Positions 35,672 to 45,000 are shown, numbered from the stretch's first letter. The stretch: DNA of 64,000 nucleotides from Mycolicibacterium fallax (GCF_010726955.1 NZ_AP022603.1:3658001-3722000); one strand, 5' to 3'. Numbers and translations are program-made. The notes: a model not told the origin generated them from the sequence alone.

Positions 35672-36649
35672 ATGACCGACGCCGAACCGACGCTGGATCC
35701 GCTGGCCGCCCGTCTGCTCGAGGCGCAGGTGCAGTTCTCCCTGGAGCAGCTGCGCGGCGAGAACTACCACGCGCTGGTGTTCGACGAGGTGGACCATTTC
35801 CTGACCGAATCCACACAGATCACCCTGGCCGAGTCCGTCACGCCGGCGATGATCAAGGACACCGCCGCCAAGTACGCGGTGCAGGTGCCGGTGGAGGGCG
35901 CCATCCCCGAGCTGGTCGGCGAGATCGCCGCCCGGCTCTACGCGCTGACCGTCGCGGCCGAGACGCCGATCGGAGAACTGCTCGATGGCCCCCGCTTCGG
36001 CGAGCTGGCCGCCACCGTCGCCGAGATGGAAGCCACTCACCGGGTCCTCGACCGGGTGCTGAACAGCGAGGAGTTCGCCGACCTGTGCGCGACGCTGGTT
36101 CGGCACGCCATCGCCGACGGGGCCCGCGAATCGGGCGGGCCGCTGGCCCGGATCGGGGCGCGGCTGCTGCGGGCCGGTGACCGGTTCGGGCACCGCACCG
36201 AGCGGCTGGCCCGCCGGGGTACCCGGTTCGTGCTGGCCCGGATGCGCGCCGACGAGGACCTGCTGGTCGACACCGTCACCGAGCTGTGGCGGCGCAACCT
36301 CGACGCCCCGGTCGCCTCGGTGCGTTCGGTGCTCACCGGCGCCGACATCGAGGACGTCATCGTGCTGGTCTTCGAGTTCTGGCGGTCGTTCCGCGACACC
36401 GAATATTTCCGGGCGCTGCTGGACGCGGGCATCGACGGATTCTTCGACAAGTACGGCGACACCAGCCTCTATGAGCTGCTCGCCGAGCTCGGCGTCGGGC
36501 GCGAGGACCTCATCGAGGAGGGCCTGCGGTTCGGCCCTCCGGTGCTCGGGATGCTCGACGAGCGGGGCTTCCTGGCGCAGCTGCTGCGCCGCCGGCTGCG
36601 CCCGTTCTACGCCTCCGAGGGGTTCCGGGCCGCGCTGGCCGGCGACTGA
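35672..36649 (+). CDS. Conserved mycobacterial hypothetical protein (325 residues)
   Basis: ATG 35672 with GGAG eight bases upstream. The protein is all-helical and charged, with SLEQLRGENYHALVFDEVDH near the start, FVLARMRADEDLLVDTVTEL in the middle and FGPPVLGMLDERGFLAQLLR near the end. No signal or membrane segment and no known catalytic motif. I do not recognise a function. Its 3' end overlaps the amidohydrolase gene by 43 bases, tail to tail. Confidence 0.75.
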   Translation: MTDAEPTLDPLAARLLEAQVQFSLEQLRGENYHALVFDEVDHFLTESTQITLAESVTPAMIKDTAAKYAVQVPVEGAIPELVGEIAARLYALTVAAETPIGELLDGPRFGELAATVAEMEATHRVLDRVLNSEEFADLCATLVRHAIADGARESGGPLARIGARLLRAGDRFGHRTERLARRGTRFVLARMRADEDLLVDTVTELWRRNLDAPVASVRSVLTGADIEDVIVLVFEFWRSFRDTEYFRALLDAGIDGFFDKYGDTSLYELLAELGVGREDLIEEGLRFGPPVLGMLDERGFLAQLLRRRLRPFYASEGFRAALAGD

Positions 36650-37404
36650 TCCGGCAGCCGGTAGAACCGCGCCGCGTTGTGCCACAGCACGTCGGCGAGC
36701 TGCTCCCCGGCGGCCTCGGCGACCAGGTCCAGATCGTCGTCGCGGAACGGCCGCGGTGCCCGGGTCGAGGGCAGATCGGTGCCGAACATCAGCGCGTGCG
36801 GGTCGACGTCCAGGACCGCGCGCATCGCGGTCACCGGGTCCAGGTCGGCCCGGCCGAATCCGGTGGCCTTCACCCGGGCGCCGGATTCGACCAGGCGCAG
36901 CAGCGCCGGCAGGCCCGCGGCGCTCAGGCCGAGGTGGTCGACGCTGACGGCGGGCAGTCCGGCGAGCGTCGGCGCCAGCGCGTCGAGGTCGCGGGAATCG
37001 ATGTACAGCTCGGCGTGCCAGCCGGCCAGATCGTGCACCCGGCGGGCCAGCGCCGCCAGGTCGTCGATCGACGCCGACCCGCCGCGGCGCACGTTGAACC
37101 GCACCGCCCGGATCCCCAGCCCGTCGAGCTCGGTGATCCGCCGGTCCGGGGTGTCGGCCGGGATCTGGGTGACGCCGACGAAGTCGCCGGGCAGTGACCG
37201 CAGCGCCTCGATCAGGCAGGCCTGGTCGAACGCCTGGAACGACCCGGACACCACCGCCCCGCCGCAAACCCCGAGGTCGTGCACCCGGCGCCGATAGTCG
37301 GCGACGGTGAACTCCGGCGGCAGGTAGCCGTCGTTGGGCACCAGCGGGAATCGTGGATCGACGATGTGCAGGTGGGCGTCGAACACCCGGCGGCCGGTCG
37401 TCAC
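36607..37404 (-). CDS. Amidohydrolase-family (TIM-barrel) protein
   Basis: A 265-residue protein: FDAHLHIVDPRFPLVP carries the H-x-H metal motif, VDHLGLS a later His, and FGTDLPSTRAP the conserved Asp. The pattern is like the amidohydrolase-2 group (decarboxylases and lactonases such as PDC hydrolase). Substrate unknown. It is convergent with the gene at 35672 and overlaps its end. Confidence 0.75.
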   Translation of the reverse strand: MTTGRRVFDAHLHIVDPRFPLVPNDGYLPPEFTVADYRRRVHDLGVCGGAVVSGSFQAFDQACLIEALRSLPGDFVGVTQIPADTPDRRITELDGLGIRAVRFNVRRGGSASIDDLAALARRVHDLAGWHAELYIDSRDLDALAPTLAGLPAVSVDHLGLSAAGLPALLRLVESGARVKATGFGRADLDPVTAMRAVLDVDPHALMFGTDLPSTRAPRPFRDDDLDLVAEAAGEQLADVLWHNAARFYRLPDQSPASAARNPSEA

Positions 37405-37593
37405 GATCCCAAGCTAGCGCATCGATTTTGGTATTCGGGAATGAATTCCGGGGGCGTGCTGTTCTCCTGTTTACGGATGCCCGAAATCACCGCGCAGGCG
37501 GGGACTAGGTGACATTCGATGCAAAATAAATAGAAAATTGTGAATTGCTGTCTGCGGTCGGCGAGGGCCGGCGCAGACGAGGAAGTGCCCGAA
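37405..37593 (+). other. AT-rich intergenic promoter region
   Basis: 189 bases, clearly AT-richer than surroundings (AAATAAATAGAAAATTG). TGCCCGAAAT recurs at 37479 and 37586. It probably holds the promoter of the secreted-protein gene at 37594 and that of the opposite amidohydrolase gene. No gene seen. Confidence 0.4.
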
Positions 37594-37893
37594 ATGAATA
37601 CCGTCCGTACCAACCGTTTTCCCGCCGCGCCGATGGCCATCGGCGCGCTGGTCACAGCACTGGCCCTGAGCCTGGGCGGCGGGGTCGCGGCCGCCGAGTC
37701 CCTCAATGGTGGATTCGACCTGATCGCGCCGGAACCGACGCCCGCAAAGACCCTGCCGCTGGGCTCGGTCCACCAGTCGAAGGCGCCGCAGGCGACCCAG
37801 ATGGTCCCCAACAGTCAGCGTGGCCGCTACGGCAGCTGGCACAACTCCGAGACCGTGGACACCGACTCCTCCGCGGGTGCGACCCGGCACTGA
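37594..37893 (+). CDS. Small secreted protein (99 residues)
   Basis: ATG 37594 with GAGGAAG upstream. A signal peptide (AAPMAIGALVTALALSLGGG then VAAAES) is cleaved near residue 33. The mature part is 65 residues, Pro/Ser-rich, with PLGSVHQSKAPQATQMVPNS and no cysteine. Not recognised as a family. It stands alone between convergent neighbours. Confidence 0.7.
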   Translation: MNTVRTNRFPAAPMAIGALVTALALSLGGGVAAAESLNGGFDLIAPEPTPAKTLPLGSVHQSKAPQATQMVPNSQRGRYGSWHNSETVDTDSSAGATRH

Positions 37894-37911
37894 CGTGCCC
37901 GCTGGGCGGGC

Positions 37912-38667
37912 TCAGTCCGTCCCTTTGGCGGCGGCCGCCTCGTTGTAGCGCTGCAACTCGGCGCGCACGGCGACCTCCAGTGCCCGATCCAGGCTGGCGT
38001 GCGCGGACCGGGCGGCGACCCGGCGCATCACCGCGATGATGTCGGCCGCCCAGGCGATTTCGGCGTCGTCGGCCGGATACCAGCCGTCACCGCGTTGCCG
38101 GGCGATCTCGGCACGGCCGTGACCGACGATGGTGCGCGCGGCGGCGTCAAGCTTCCTGTCGGTCGCCGCGGCGGCCTTCAGCGCCTCCGTCAGCGGCATG
38201 CCGCGGGAGATGAGTGCGGCGTAGTCGTCGATCGCCCGGTGGTCCGGCACCAGGTAGTCGGTCCCGTCGCCGATCGGTTCGATCGCCCCGCTGCTGCACA
38301 GTCGCCGCAGGATGGCCGGCGGCAACTCGCCGAGCTGGTCCTGCAACTGCGCCAGCGACATCGTCCGGGACTCCGGCTGCGACCACGGCGAGGTGACCAG
38401 TTCCTCCAGGTCGGCCAGGTTGAGCACCTCCACCAGGGGCTGCCCGCGCTGCAAGCCGGTCAGGAACTTCAGAATGTGCTTGACGGTGAAGCCCTCGCCG
38501 AGCAGCCGGGTGATGGCCTGCAACTGGCGCAGGTGCCGGTCGGTGTAGATCGACACCCGGCCGCGGCGCTGCGGACGGGTCAGCAGGCCGTTCTCCTGAT
38601 ACACCCGCACGTTGCGGGTCGTCGTGCCGGCCTCCCGCGCCAGGTCGTCGATCCGGTACTCGGCCAC
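37912..38667 (-). CDS. MerR-family regulator
   Basis: A 251-residue protein. The N-terminal MerR domain is complete (YRIDDLAREAGTTTRNVRVY then GLLTRPQRRGRVSIYTDRHL). The larger C-terminal part is all-helical, with no Cys metal site. It follows the Baeyer-Villiger monooxygenase gene by nine bases on the same strand, so it is the last gene of the hydrolase-SDR-diiron-monooxygenase operon and likely regulates it. Confidence 0.87.
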   Translation of the reverse strand: MAEYRIDDLAREAGTTTRNVRVYQENGLLTRPQRRGRVSIYTDRHLRQLQAITRLLGEGFTVKHILKFLTGLQRGQPLVEVLNLADLEELVTSPWSQPESRTMSLAQLQDQLGELPPAILRRLCSSGAIEPIGDGTDYLVPDHRAIDDYAALISRGMPLTEALKAAAATDRKLDAAARTIVGHGRAEIARQRGDGWYPADDAEIAWAADIIAVMRRVAARSAHASLDRALEVAVRAELQRYNEAAAAKGTD

Positions 38668-38676
38668 CGTCGAATC

Positions 38677-40161
38677 CTATCCGGCGGTGGCGGTGGCAGT
38701 TTCGGTTCGCGCGGCGGTGATCCTGAAATCCTGCAGGTCCAGCGTCTTGAGCTGGTTGACGTACTGGGTGGCGAAGCCGGGGAACATCGTCGCGTTGAAG
38801 CCGTCGTCGGTCAGATACCAGCTCTGGCAGCCGGAATTCCAGGTAGTGGAGCGCAGCCGCCGCTGGATGTCGGCGTTGAAACGGTCCTGGGCCTCGCGTC
38901 GCACCTCGAGGGACCGCCAGCCGAAGTTCTGCAGCCGGGAGATCGCCTCGACGATGTAGTCGATCTGGGCCTCCATGTACACCAGCGCGGAGTTGTGGCC
39001 CGGGCCGGAGTTCGGTCCGAAGGTGAAGTACAGGTTCGGGTACCCCGACACCGCGACGCTGCGGTAGGCGAATGCGCCGCCGCTCCACTCCGATGCCAGG
39101 TCCCGGCCGTCGACGCCGGTGACCGGGAACGGGGTCCCGGCCTTGGAGACGTCGAATCCGGTGGCGAACACGATGGCGTCGAACCGGTGCTCGATGCCCT
39201 CCACGGTGCGGATGCCGTGCTCGGACATCCGGGCGATCGGCCAGGTCACCAGCTTGCAGTTGTCGGCCTGCAGCGCCGGGTAGTAGTCGCTGGTCATCAG
39301 CAGGCGCTTGCAGCCGGCGGAGAAATCCGGGGTCAGCTGCCGGCGCAGCCACGGATCGGCAACCTGCAGGCGCAGGTTGAGCGCGCTCACCGCCTCGACG
39401 AGGCGGGTGAACGGGGTGTCCCAGACCAGGCCCACGGCCATCGACTCGTGACCCCAATACCAGGCCGACCGGATCAGCTTCGGCAACAGCGGCACGTCCG
39501 AGAACATCTTCCGGACCGCGCCGCTGGTGTGCCCGTTGACCCGGGGCAGTACCCAGCCGGGGGTGCGCTGGAACACCTTGACCGACTCGGCGACCTTCAC
39601 CAACTCGGGGATGATCTGCACGCCGCTGGCGCCGGTGCCGACGACCGCGACGCGTTTGCCCGCGAAGTCGTAGTCGTGGTCCCAGCGCGCGCTGTGAATC
39701 TTGTTGCCCCGGTAGTCGTCGATGCCGGGGATGTCCGGAAAGCTGGCGTTGGCCAACGGGCCGGAGGCGACGATGACGCTGCGGGCCCGCACCGGATCCC
39801 GGTCGGCGAAGCTCACGGTCCACTCGCCGGCCTGCGCGTCGTAGCTGATCCCGGTCACGGTGTGCCCGAAGCGCAGGTGCGGGCCGATGCCGAAGGTGTC
39901 GACCATCTCGTCGATGTAGTCGAGGATCTCGGCGCTGCCGGAGTAGGTGCGCGACCAGTCCGGCTTGGGCGCAAAGCCGTACGAGTAGAGGTGCGACGGG
40001 ATGTCACATGCCGCACCGGGGTAGGTGTTGTCCCGCCAGGTGCCGCCGACGCGGGTGTCGCGCTCGTAGATCTCGAAATCGGTGATGCCGCGATCCCTGA
40101 GCCGGATCGCGGCGCCGATCCCGGCGAACCCGGCGCCGATGATGGCCACGGACAAAGTCAT
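38677..40161 (-). CDS. Flavin monooxygenase, Baeyer-Villiger type
   Basis: ATG 40161 has GAAGGAG upstream; 494 residues. An N-terminal FAD Rossmann motif VAIIGAGFAGIGAAIRL leads on to YRGNKIHSARWDHDYD, a Tyr variant of the BVMO fingerprint FxGxxxHxxxW, and NADPH motif VAVVGTGASGVQIIPEL. It oxidises ketones to esters, or sulfides, using NADPH and oxygen. It resembles mymA/Rv3083 and EthA relatives. Gene order hydrolase-SDR-diiron-BVMO suggests a pathway. Confidence 0.88.
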   Translation of the reverse strand: MTLSVAIIGAGFAGIGAAIRLRDRGITDFEIYERDTRVGGTWRDNTYPGAACDIPSHLYSYGFAPKPDWSRTYSGSAEILDYIDEMVDTFGIGPHLRFGHTVTGISYDAQAGEWTVSFADRDPVRARSVIVASGPLANASFPDIPGIDDYRGNKIHSARWDHDYDFAGKRVAVVGTGASGVQIIPELVKVAESVKVFQRTPGWVLPRVNGHTSGAVRKMFSDVPLLPKLIRSAWYWGHESMAVGLVWDTPFTRLVEAVSALNLRLQVADPWLRRQLTPDFSAGCKRLLMTSDYYPALQADNCKLVTWPIARMSEHGIRTVEGIEHRFDAIVFATGFDVSKAGTPFPVTGVDGRDLASEWSGGAFAYRSVAVSGYPNLYFTFGPNSGPGHNSALVYMEAQIDYIVEAISRLQNFGWRSLEVRREAQDRFNADIQRRLRSTTWNSGCQSWYLTDDGFNATMFPGFATQYVNQLKTLDLQDFRITAARTETATATAG

Positions 40162-40175
40162 GGTGCGCAACTCCT

Positions 40176-41096
40176 TCAGGCGACCGGCTCGTAGGTGAGT
40201 TCCTGCGACCAGGTGGGGGTGTTCTGCACCAGCGACATCGGGATGACGCTGGTGACCTTGACCAGCGAGTCCGCCAGCCAGTGGTACTTGGAGCCGCGGT
40301 CGATGACCTTGCGGGCCTGCCACGAGACGATCCGGTACATCGGCAGCCGGCGGGCGAATGCGCTGCGCTCACCGACGCTCTGGAAGCGGCGCATGGCCTG
40401 GTACAGCCGCTCCTCGTTGACGCCCATGTCGACGATGTTGTCGCGCATCTTGTTCAGCAGCGGGAAGTAGCTCAGCACCCCGATCAGGAAGGTGGGATTG
40501 ATCCAGCCGCCGACCAGCTCGATGAGCAGCTTGTGCATATCGGACTGTCCGAGCAGGTCCATCACCTCGAAATCGACCGCGAGGTGCCGGGATTCGTCGG
40601 AGTTGATCCGCTTGAACACTTCCTGGGCCACCGGGTCGTTGACCTCCTCGGTGATGAACTTGATCAGCGCACCGTCGAGCGCCACCTCGAGCATCGGGAT
40701 GACGGTGCCCAGGAACGTCAGACCCATCCCGTCGGAGTGCTTGTCCAGCCAGTTGATCACCAGCTGCACGTTCACGTTGGGGCTGGGGATCTCGTCGTCG
40801 TCGAGCATGCCCCACCGGCGCATCAGCGCCAGCTCGGCGTTGGCGTGCTTCTGCTCCTCGGCGTGGAAGTGCTCGTAGATGCTCTTGAGCGTCGGGGTCG
40901 GCGCCTTCTTGGCCAGCGCGGCGAAGCCCCGGGCGCCGACGTTCTCGATCCACATCAGATCGGACATGAACGGCTTGAGCTTGGCCCACAGCTCGGGTTC
41001 GATCAGGTCGGCACCGGGGGCGTCCCAATCGATGTCGGCCAGCGCCCACTGCCGGTCCTTGATCATCTGCAGCATGCTGTCCAGATCCATCGCCAC
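40176..41096 (-). CDS. Ferritin-like diiron protein
   Basis: GTG 41096 has AAAGGA seven bases upstream; ATG 41090 is also possible. The 306-residue protein is all-helical with EEQKHANAE in one helix and DESRHLAVDFE in another, the paired E/D-x-x-H iron ligands of the ferritin-like superfamily. A hydrophobic segment IPMLEVALDGALIKF lies between. Such proteins act as AurF-type oxygenases or hydroxylases. It is located between the SDR and the Baeyer-Villiger enzyme. Reaction not proven. Confidence 0.7.
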   Translation of the reverse strand: MAMDLDSMLQMIKDRQWALADIDWDAPGADLIEPELWAKLKPFMSDLMWIENVGARGFAALAKKAPTPTLKSIYEHFHAEEQKHANAELALMRRWGMLDDDEIPSPNVNVQLVINWLDKHSDGMGLTFLGTVIPMLEVALDGALIKFITEEVNDPVAQEVFKRINSDESRHLAVDFEVMDLLGQSDMHKLLIELVGGWINPTFLIGVLSYFPLLNKMRDNIVDMGVNEERLYQAMRRFQSVGERSAFARRLPMYRIVSWQARKVIDRGSKYHWLADSLVKVTSVIPMSLVQNTPTWSQELTYEPVA

Positions 41097-41119
41097 GGTC
41101 GGTTCCTTTCGATGGGGTG

Positions 41120-41977
41120 TCAGTGCGCGGGCAGCAGCCGGCCGAGCAGGCCCGCGCCGCGCGCGTAGAGCGCGGGGAAGTGTCGTTTCAGGTGCCAGAT
41201 GACGGTGGCGTCGAGCTGCGGCAGGACGTAGAGCCGGCCGGCGTTGTGCGCGTCGAGGGTGCGAGCCGCGACGTTGTCGGCCGACAGCCCGGTCCAGCGG
41301 GCCAGCTGCTTGCTCAGGTTCATCGAGCCGGGCGTGATGCGGCCGTCGTCGAACACGTTGGTCTTGACGAACGTCGGGCACAGCACGGTCACCGCGAGGT
41401 CGGTGCCGTCGAGCTCGGCGGCCAGGGTTTCCGACAGCGACATCACCCCGGCCTTGGACACGTTGTAGGCGGCCATCGACGGTGCGGCGGCGAAGCCCGC
41501 GGCCGACGCCACATTGATGATCCCGCCGCGGCCGGCCGCCCGCAGCAGCGGGGTGAAGACCTCGCAGCCGTAGACCACGCCCCACAGGTTGATCCCCAGC
41601 GCCCAGTCCCAGTCCGCAAAACCGATGTCGCCGACGGGTTTTCCGCCGATGCCGACGCCGGCGTTGTTGATCACCAGGGTGGGTGGACCGCCGAAGATCT
41701 CGTCCGCCGTCGCGGCCAGTTTCTGCACCGCCGCGCGGTCGGACACGTCGCACTGCACGGCGTGCCCGGAGCCCGTCGGGAGCGCATCGATCAGGGCCAC
41801 CGTTTCCGCGGCCCGGGTGGGATCGATGTCGGCGCAGATCACTTCGCCGCCGCGGCGGGCGAGTTCCAGCGCGAAGGATCGGCCGATGCCGCTGCCGGCG
41901 CCGGTGACCACCGCCCTGGCCCCGGTGCACCGTCGGTCGGTGCGCAGCACGTTGCGCAGGCCGTCGAGGACAAACAT
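41120..41977 (-). CDS. Short-chain dehydrogenase (SadH-like)
   Basis: ATG 41977 has GAGG seven bases upstream; 285 residues. Motifs: VVTGAGSGIGRSFALELARR, INNAG, VASAAGF and YNVSKAG (YxxxK). It likely oxidises an alcohol to a ketone with NAD(P). The start overlaps the hydrolase stop (TGATG), so both are cotranslated. Similar to Rv3085 beside lipR and mymA. Confidence 0.88.
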   Translation of the reverse strand: MFVLDGLRNVLRTDRRCTGARAVVTGAGSGIGRSFALELARRGGEVICADIDPTRAAETVALIDALPTGSGHAVQCDVSDRAAVQKLAATADEIFGGPPTLVINNAGVGIGGKPVGDIGFADWDWALGINLWGVVYGCEVFTPLLRAAGRGGIINVASAAGFAAAPSMAAYNVSKAGVMSLSETLAAELDGTDLAVTVLCPTFVKTNVFDDGRITPGSMNLSKQLARWTGLSADNVAARTLDAHNAGRLYVLPQLDATVIWHLKRHFPALYARGAGLLGRLLPAH

Positions 41978-43002
41978 CAGCACACCTCTTCTCGGCGATC
42001 GGAGCGGCCGCCGGGCGCGTCGGCGAGAAACGCCGCGGCCCGGTGCAGCGCCGGCCGGGCCTCGGGCACCAGGCGCGGCAGCGCCTGGAAGACGTGCACC
42101 ATGCCCGGCCAGACCTCCAGCACGCTGGTGCCGCCGGCGTCGGTGATCCCGGCGTGCAGGTGCCGGGCGTCGGCCCGCAGCATCTCGAATCCGCCGACCT
42201 GGGTCAGCACCGGCGGCAGCTTCGCCGCCTGGGTGAAGTCCAGCCGCAGCCGCGGGTGGTCGTGATCGTGGCCGTCGGTGTACAGGCTCACCAGTCGGTG
42301 CGCGGCGGTCGCCGACATCGCCGGGTCGCGGCGCACCTGCTCGGCGCCCCGGGCCAGCCCGAGGGTGAGGTCCACCAGCGGGGAGAACAGTGCGACCGCG
42401 GCCGGCTGGAAGTTCGGCTCGTCGGCGTGGGTCAGCAGCAGGTCCAGGGTCAGGTGGCCGCCCGCGGAGTCGGCGCCGATCACGATGTCGGAGGCCGCGT
42501 AGTGCTGCGACAGCAGCCAGCGATAGCCGGCCTCGACGTCGTCGGCGGCGGCCGGGAAGCGGGCTTCCGGCGCCAACCGGTAGTCGACGACGAACATCGG
42601 CAGGCCGGTGGCCTGGGACAGTCGGGCGACGAGTTTGCGGTGCGTGCGGGCCGAGCAGATCGCGTAGGCGCTGCCGTGCACGTAGTAGCCGGCCCGGGGA
42701 CCGAACTCGACGCCCGGTGCCAGGACCCATTCGCCGCGCAGGCCCGGGGCACGGACCGGGATGACCCTGGTCCCTGCGGGCATCGACCCGAGCGTGCCCA
42801 TGATGGTGGCGACCAGCCCGCGGCTGAACTGCACGCCGGGCCGGTTCATCGGGACAACGTCGGTGAGGCTGCCCAGCGTCCACCGGGTGGCGGTGGCCGA
42901 GGCCACCGCCCGCGGCGATGCGCGGTCGGGCACCGGCGGTAGGGCCGGACGAGCGGATGTGGTCACAATCGTCAGCACACCATCAACTGTGCCATTTGTC
43001 AA
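41977..43002 (-). CDS. Alpha/beta hydrolase of hormone-sensitive-lipase family
   Basis: A 341-residue enzyme. The oxyanion motif is YYVHGSAYAICSARTHRKL (HGG variant HGS), the nucleophile Ser is in IGADSAGGHLTL, and the Asp/His lie near the C-terminus (VFQALPRLVPEA side). It is like LipR (Rv3084). The start is uncertain: ATG 43002 is preceded by an inverted repeat CCATTTGTCAATGG (42990-43003 side) that may be promoter or operator; GTG 42966 is the alternative. Confidence 0.8.
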   Translation of the reverse strand: MTNGTVDGVLTIVTTSARPALPPVPDRASPRAVASATATRWTLGSLTDVVPMNRPGVQFSRGLVATIMGTLGSMPAGTRVIPVRAPGLRGEWVLAPGVEFGPRAGYYVHGSAYAICSARTHRKLVARLSQATGLPMFVVDYRLAPEARFPAAADDVEAGYRWLLSQHYAASDIVIGADSAGGHLTLDLLLTHADEPNFQPAAVALFSPLVDLTLGLARGAEQVRRDPAMSATAAHRLVSLYTDGHDHDHPRLRLDFTQAAKLPPVLTQVGGFEMLRADARHLHAGITDAGGTSVLEVWPGMVHVFQALPRLVPEARPALHRAAAFLADAPGGRSDRREEVC

Positions 43003-43003
43003 T
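42990..43003. promoter_or_regulatory. Inverted repeat at the head of the hydrolase operon
   Basis: CCATT and AATGG arms flank TGTC at the likely 5' end of the operon. On the minus strand it contains TTGACA, a -35-like sequence. It may be the MerR operator, but MerR sites are usually longer dyads. Confidence 0.35.
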
Positions 43004-43029
43004 GGCGCAGTCTTTGGTGGTTGATCGGC

Positions 43030-44727
43030 TCAGCCGAAGGTGAACGAGTAGACGCTCAACCCCGGTGACACCGCGATCCGCAGCGTTCCGGGGCCGGCGG
43101 CCGAGCGGTCGAGCACCGGATGGATGTTCGGCACCCCCGCCACGTTGAGCGTCGCGGTGTGCCCACCGTCGCTGGTGGTGAGGGTGCCGGTGCCCGAGGT
43201 GTTCAGGTACACCTTCGCGGCGTGATAGCTCAGCGTGATCGCCGCATCCTCGCCGGCGGTCAGGGACTCCTCGCCGACCGTCCAGGTGCCGGAGAGGGCG
43301 AAGGTGTTCGGCGCCGGGGGCGCGGTTGCGGTGAAGGCATCGGTGCCGAGCGGCAGCGTGCCGCCGGCGAACGCCCGGGCCCGGTTGGCGCCCAGGTAGA
43401 GCTCCGGGGTCTGGCGGCGGTCGCGCGGCGTGGTGTCCGGCAGATCGGTCGGCGCCGGCAGCTCGACGCCGGGGTGCGCGGCGGCCAGCAGCGCACGGAT
43501 GTCGGACTCGGTCTCGGCGTAGTCACCCTCGCCGAAGTTGACCCGGCGGATCACCCCGGCGGCATCCACCAGGTAGCCGGCCGGCCAGGCGATGTTCTGG
43601 TAGGCCGTCCAGGTGCGGTAGTCGTTGTCGACGGCGACCGGGAAGGTCAGGCCGAGCCGGGCCGCGCCGTCGGCGATGTTGGCCGGGACCCGCTCGAAGG
43701 CGTACTCGGGGGTGTGCACGCCGACGACCTGAAACCCCAGCGGCCGGTAGCGCTGGTACCAGGCCTGCACATGCGGCAGTTCGCGCTGGCAGTTGATGCA
43801 CGAGTAGGCCCAGAAATCGATCAGCACCACCTGCCCGCGCAGCCCGGCCATGGTCAGCGGTCCGCCGCCGAGCCAGCGCTCGATCCCGGCGAACTCCGGG
43901 GCCGGCCCGCAGTCGCTCAACGCGGAGGTGCCCCGGTAGGCGTCGTCCTGGCAGTCCTGCAGTGAGCCGGTGCCGCCGACCCGCGGCGCCGCGACCACCG
44001 CCGCGGGCAGCGCCGCCCCGATCGCCTTGGTGTAGTCGGGCACCTTGCGTGCGATCACGTCGGTCAGGTTCGCGGCCAGCGCGACCGCCAGCGCGATCAT
44101 CGCCACCCCGGCCACCGCCCGCACCGCGCGGGCCCGGGTCGCCAGGAAGCGGGCCCGGGTCCGCAGCCGGCCGCCGGCCAGCGCGATCGCCAGCAGCGGC
44201 ACCGCCGTCCCGGCGGCGAATCCCAGGGTCAGCGCGAGGGTGGGCCAGCCGAGTTGCCCGCCCGCCCCGGCGATCGCGATCGCCGCGAGCACCGGCCCGG
44301 CGCACGGCACGTACACCGCGCCGAGCGCCAACCCGAGCACGAAACCGCCGCCGACGCCGCCGCGGGTACGGGCCAGCCGGGCCTGCGGGATCAGCGCGAA
44401 CGGGCGTTCCAGCAGCCGTTCAACGGCCGGCACCAGCATCGCCACCCCGAGCAGCGCCAGGGTCCCGATGCCGAGCCAGCGCAGCAGCCCGGCCGGCAGG
44501 TGCAACAGGTGCAGCAGCACGGCGCCGAACAGGGTGAACAGCGTGAAACTCAGGGTCAGGCCGGCGACGATGGCAACCGGTCGCGCCCACGGCCGGGGTG
44601 CCGGATCCTCCGGTGCCCCGTGGCTGCCGGTCGCTCCGCCGAGCAGCACGATCGGCAGCACCGGCAGCACGCAGGGGGAGATGGCCGCCAACAGTCCGCC
44701 GACGAAGCCGACCAACAGCAGGGTCAC
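43030..44727 (-). CDS. dipZ: DipZ-like protein: CcdA membrane domain fused to thioredoxin domain
   Basis: A 565-residue protein like M. tuberculosis DipZ. Residues 1-230 are a CcdA-type membrane domain with paired Cys in SPCVLPVLP (C19) and YVPCAGP. A TlpA-like thioredoxin domain follows with AYSCINCQRELPH, then a C-terminal beta-rich domain. It carries electrons across the membrane to extracytoplasmic disulfides. It is downstream of a small secreted Cys protein gene on the same strand (9-base gap), a possible substrate. Confidence 0.87.
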   Translation of the reverse strand: MTLLLVGFVGGLLAAISPCVLPVLPIVLLGGATGSHGAPEDPAPRPWARPVAIVAGLTLSFTLFTLFGAVLLHLLHLPAGLLRWLGIGTLALLGVAMLVPAVERLLERPFALIPQARLARTRGGVGGGFVLGLALGAVYVPCAGPVLAAIAIAGAGGQLGWPTLALTLGFAAGTAVPLLAIALAGGRLRTRARFLATRARAVRAVAGVAMIALAVALAANLTDVIARKVPDYTKAIGAALPAAVVAAPRVGGTGSLQDCQDDAYRGTSALSDCGPAPEFAGIERWLGGGPLTMAGLRGQVVLIDFWAYSCINCQRELPHVQAWYQRYRPLGFQVVGVHTPEYAFERVPANIADGAARLGLTFPVAVDNDYRTWTAYQNIAWPAGYLVDAAGVIRRVNFGEGDYAETESDIRALLAAAHPGVELPAPTDLPDTTPRDRRQTPELYLGANRARAFAGGTLPLGTDAFTATAPPAPNTFALSGTWTVGEESLTAGEDAAITLSYHAAKVYLNTSGTGTLTTSDGGHTATLNVAGVPNIHPVLDRSAAGPGTLRIAVSPGLSVYSFTFG

Positions 44728-44736
44728 GGCGCCGGG

Positions 44737-44985
44737 CTACCAGGTGGTGCCGTTGACCCCCGGGAAGACGCAGCGGCCGTCGCGGTCCACCCGGCCGATG
44801 ATCATCCCGTCGTAGCCCGTGCAGGAGACGTTGATGTCCTCGCAGGTGTTGATGGTGGTGATCACCCGGTTCGGGCCGCAGGGGCTGCCGGGGCCCGGGG
44901 GATCGGCGCCGGCGACGCCGCCGCCCAGGCTCAGTGCCAGGGTGGCGCCGGAAACGATGATGACGGTGCGGGCGAGACGATTCAT
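44737..44985 (-). CDS. Small secreted Cys-rich protein (82 residues)
   Basis: ATG 44985 has GGAGGT seven bases upstream. Signal peptide to about residue 27 (LALSLGGGVAGA). The mature protein has four cysteines (SPCGPNR, NTCEDINVSC, GRCVFPG), likely two disulfides. It precedes dipZ on the same strand, so the DipZ redox system may act on it. Family function unknown. Confidence 0.72.
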   Translation of the reverse strand: MNRLARTVIIVSGATLALSLGGGVAGADPPGPGSPCGPNRVITTINTCEDINVSCTGYDGMIIGRVDRDGRCVFPGVNGTTW

Positions 44986-45000
44986 GGTCGACACCTCCGG

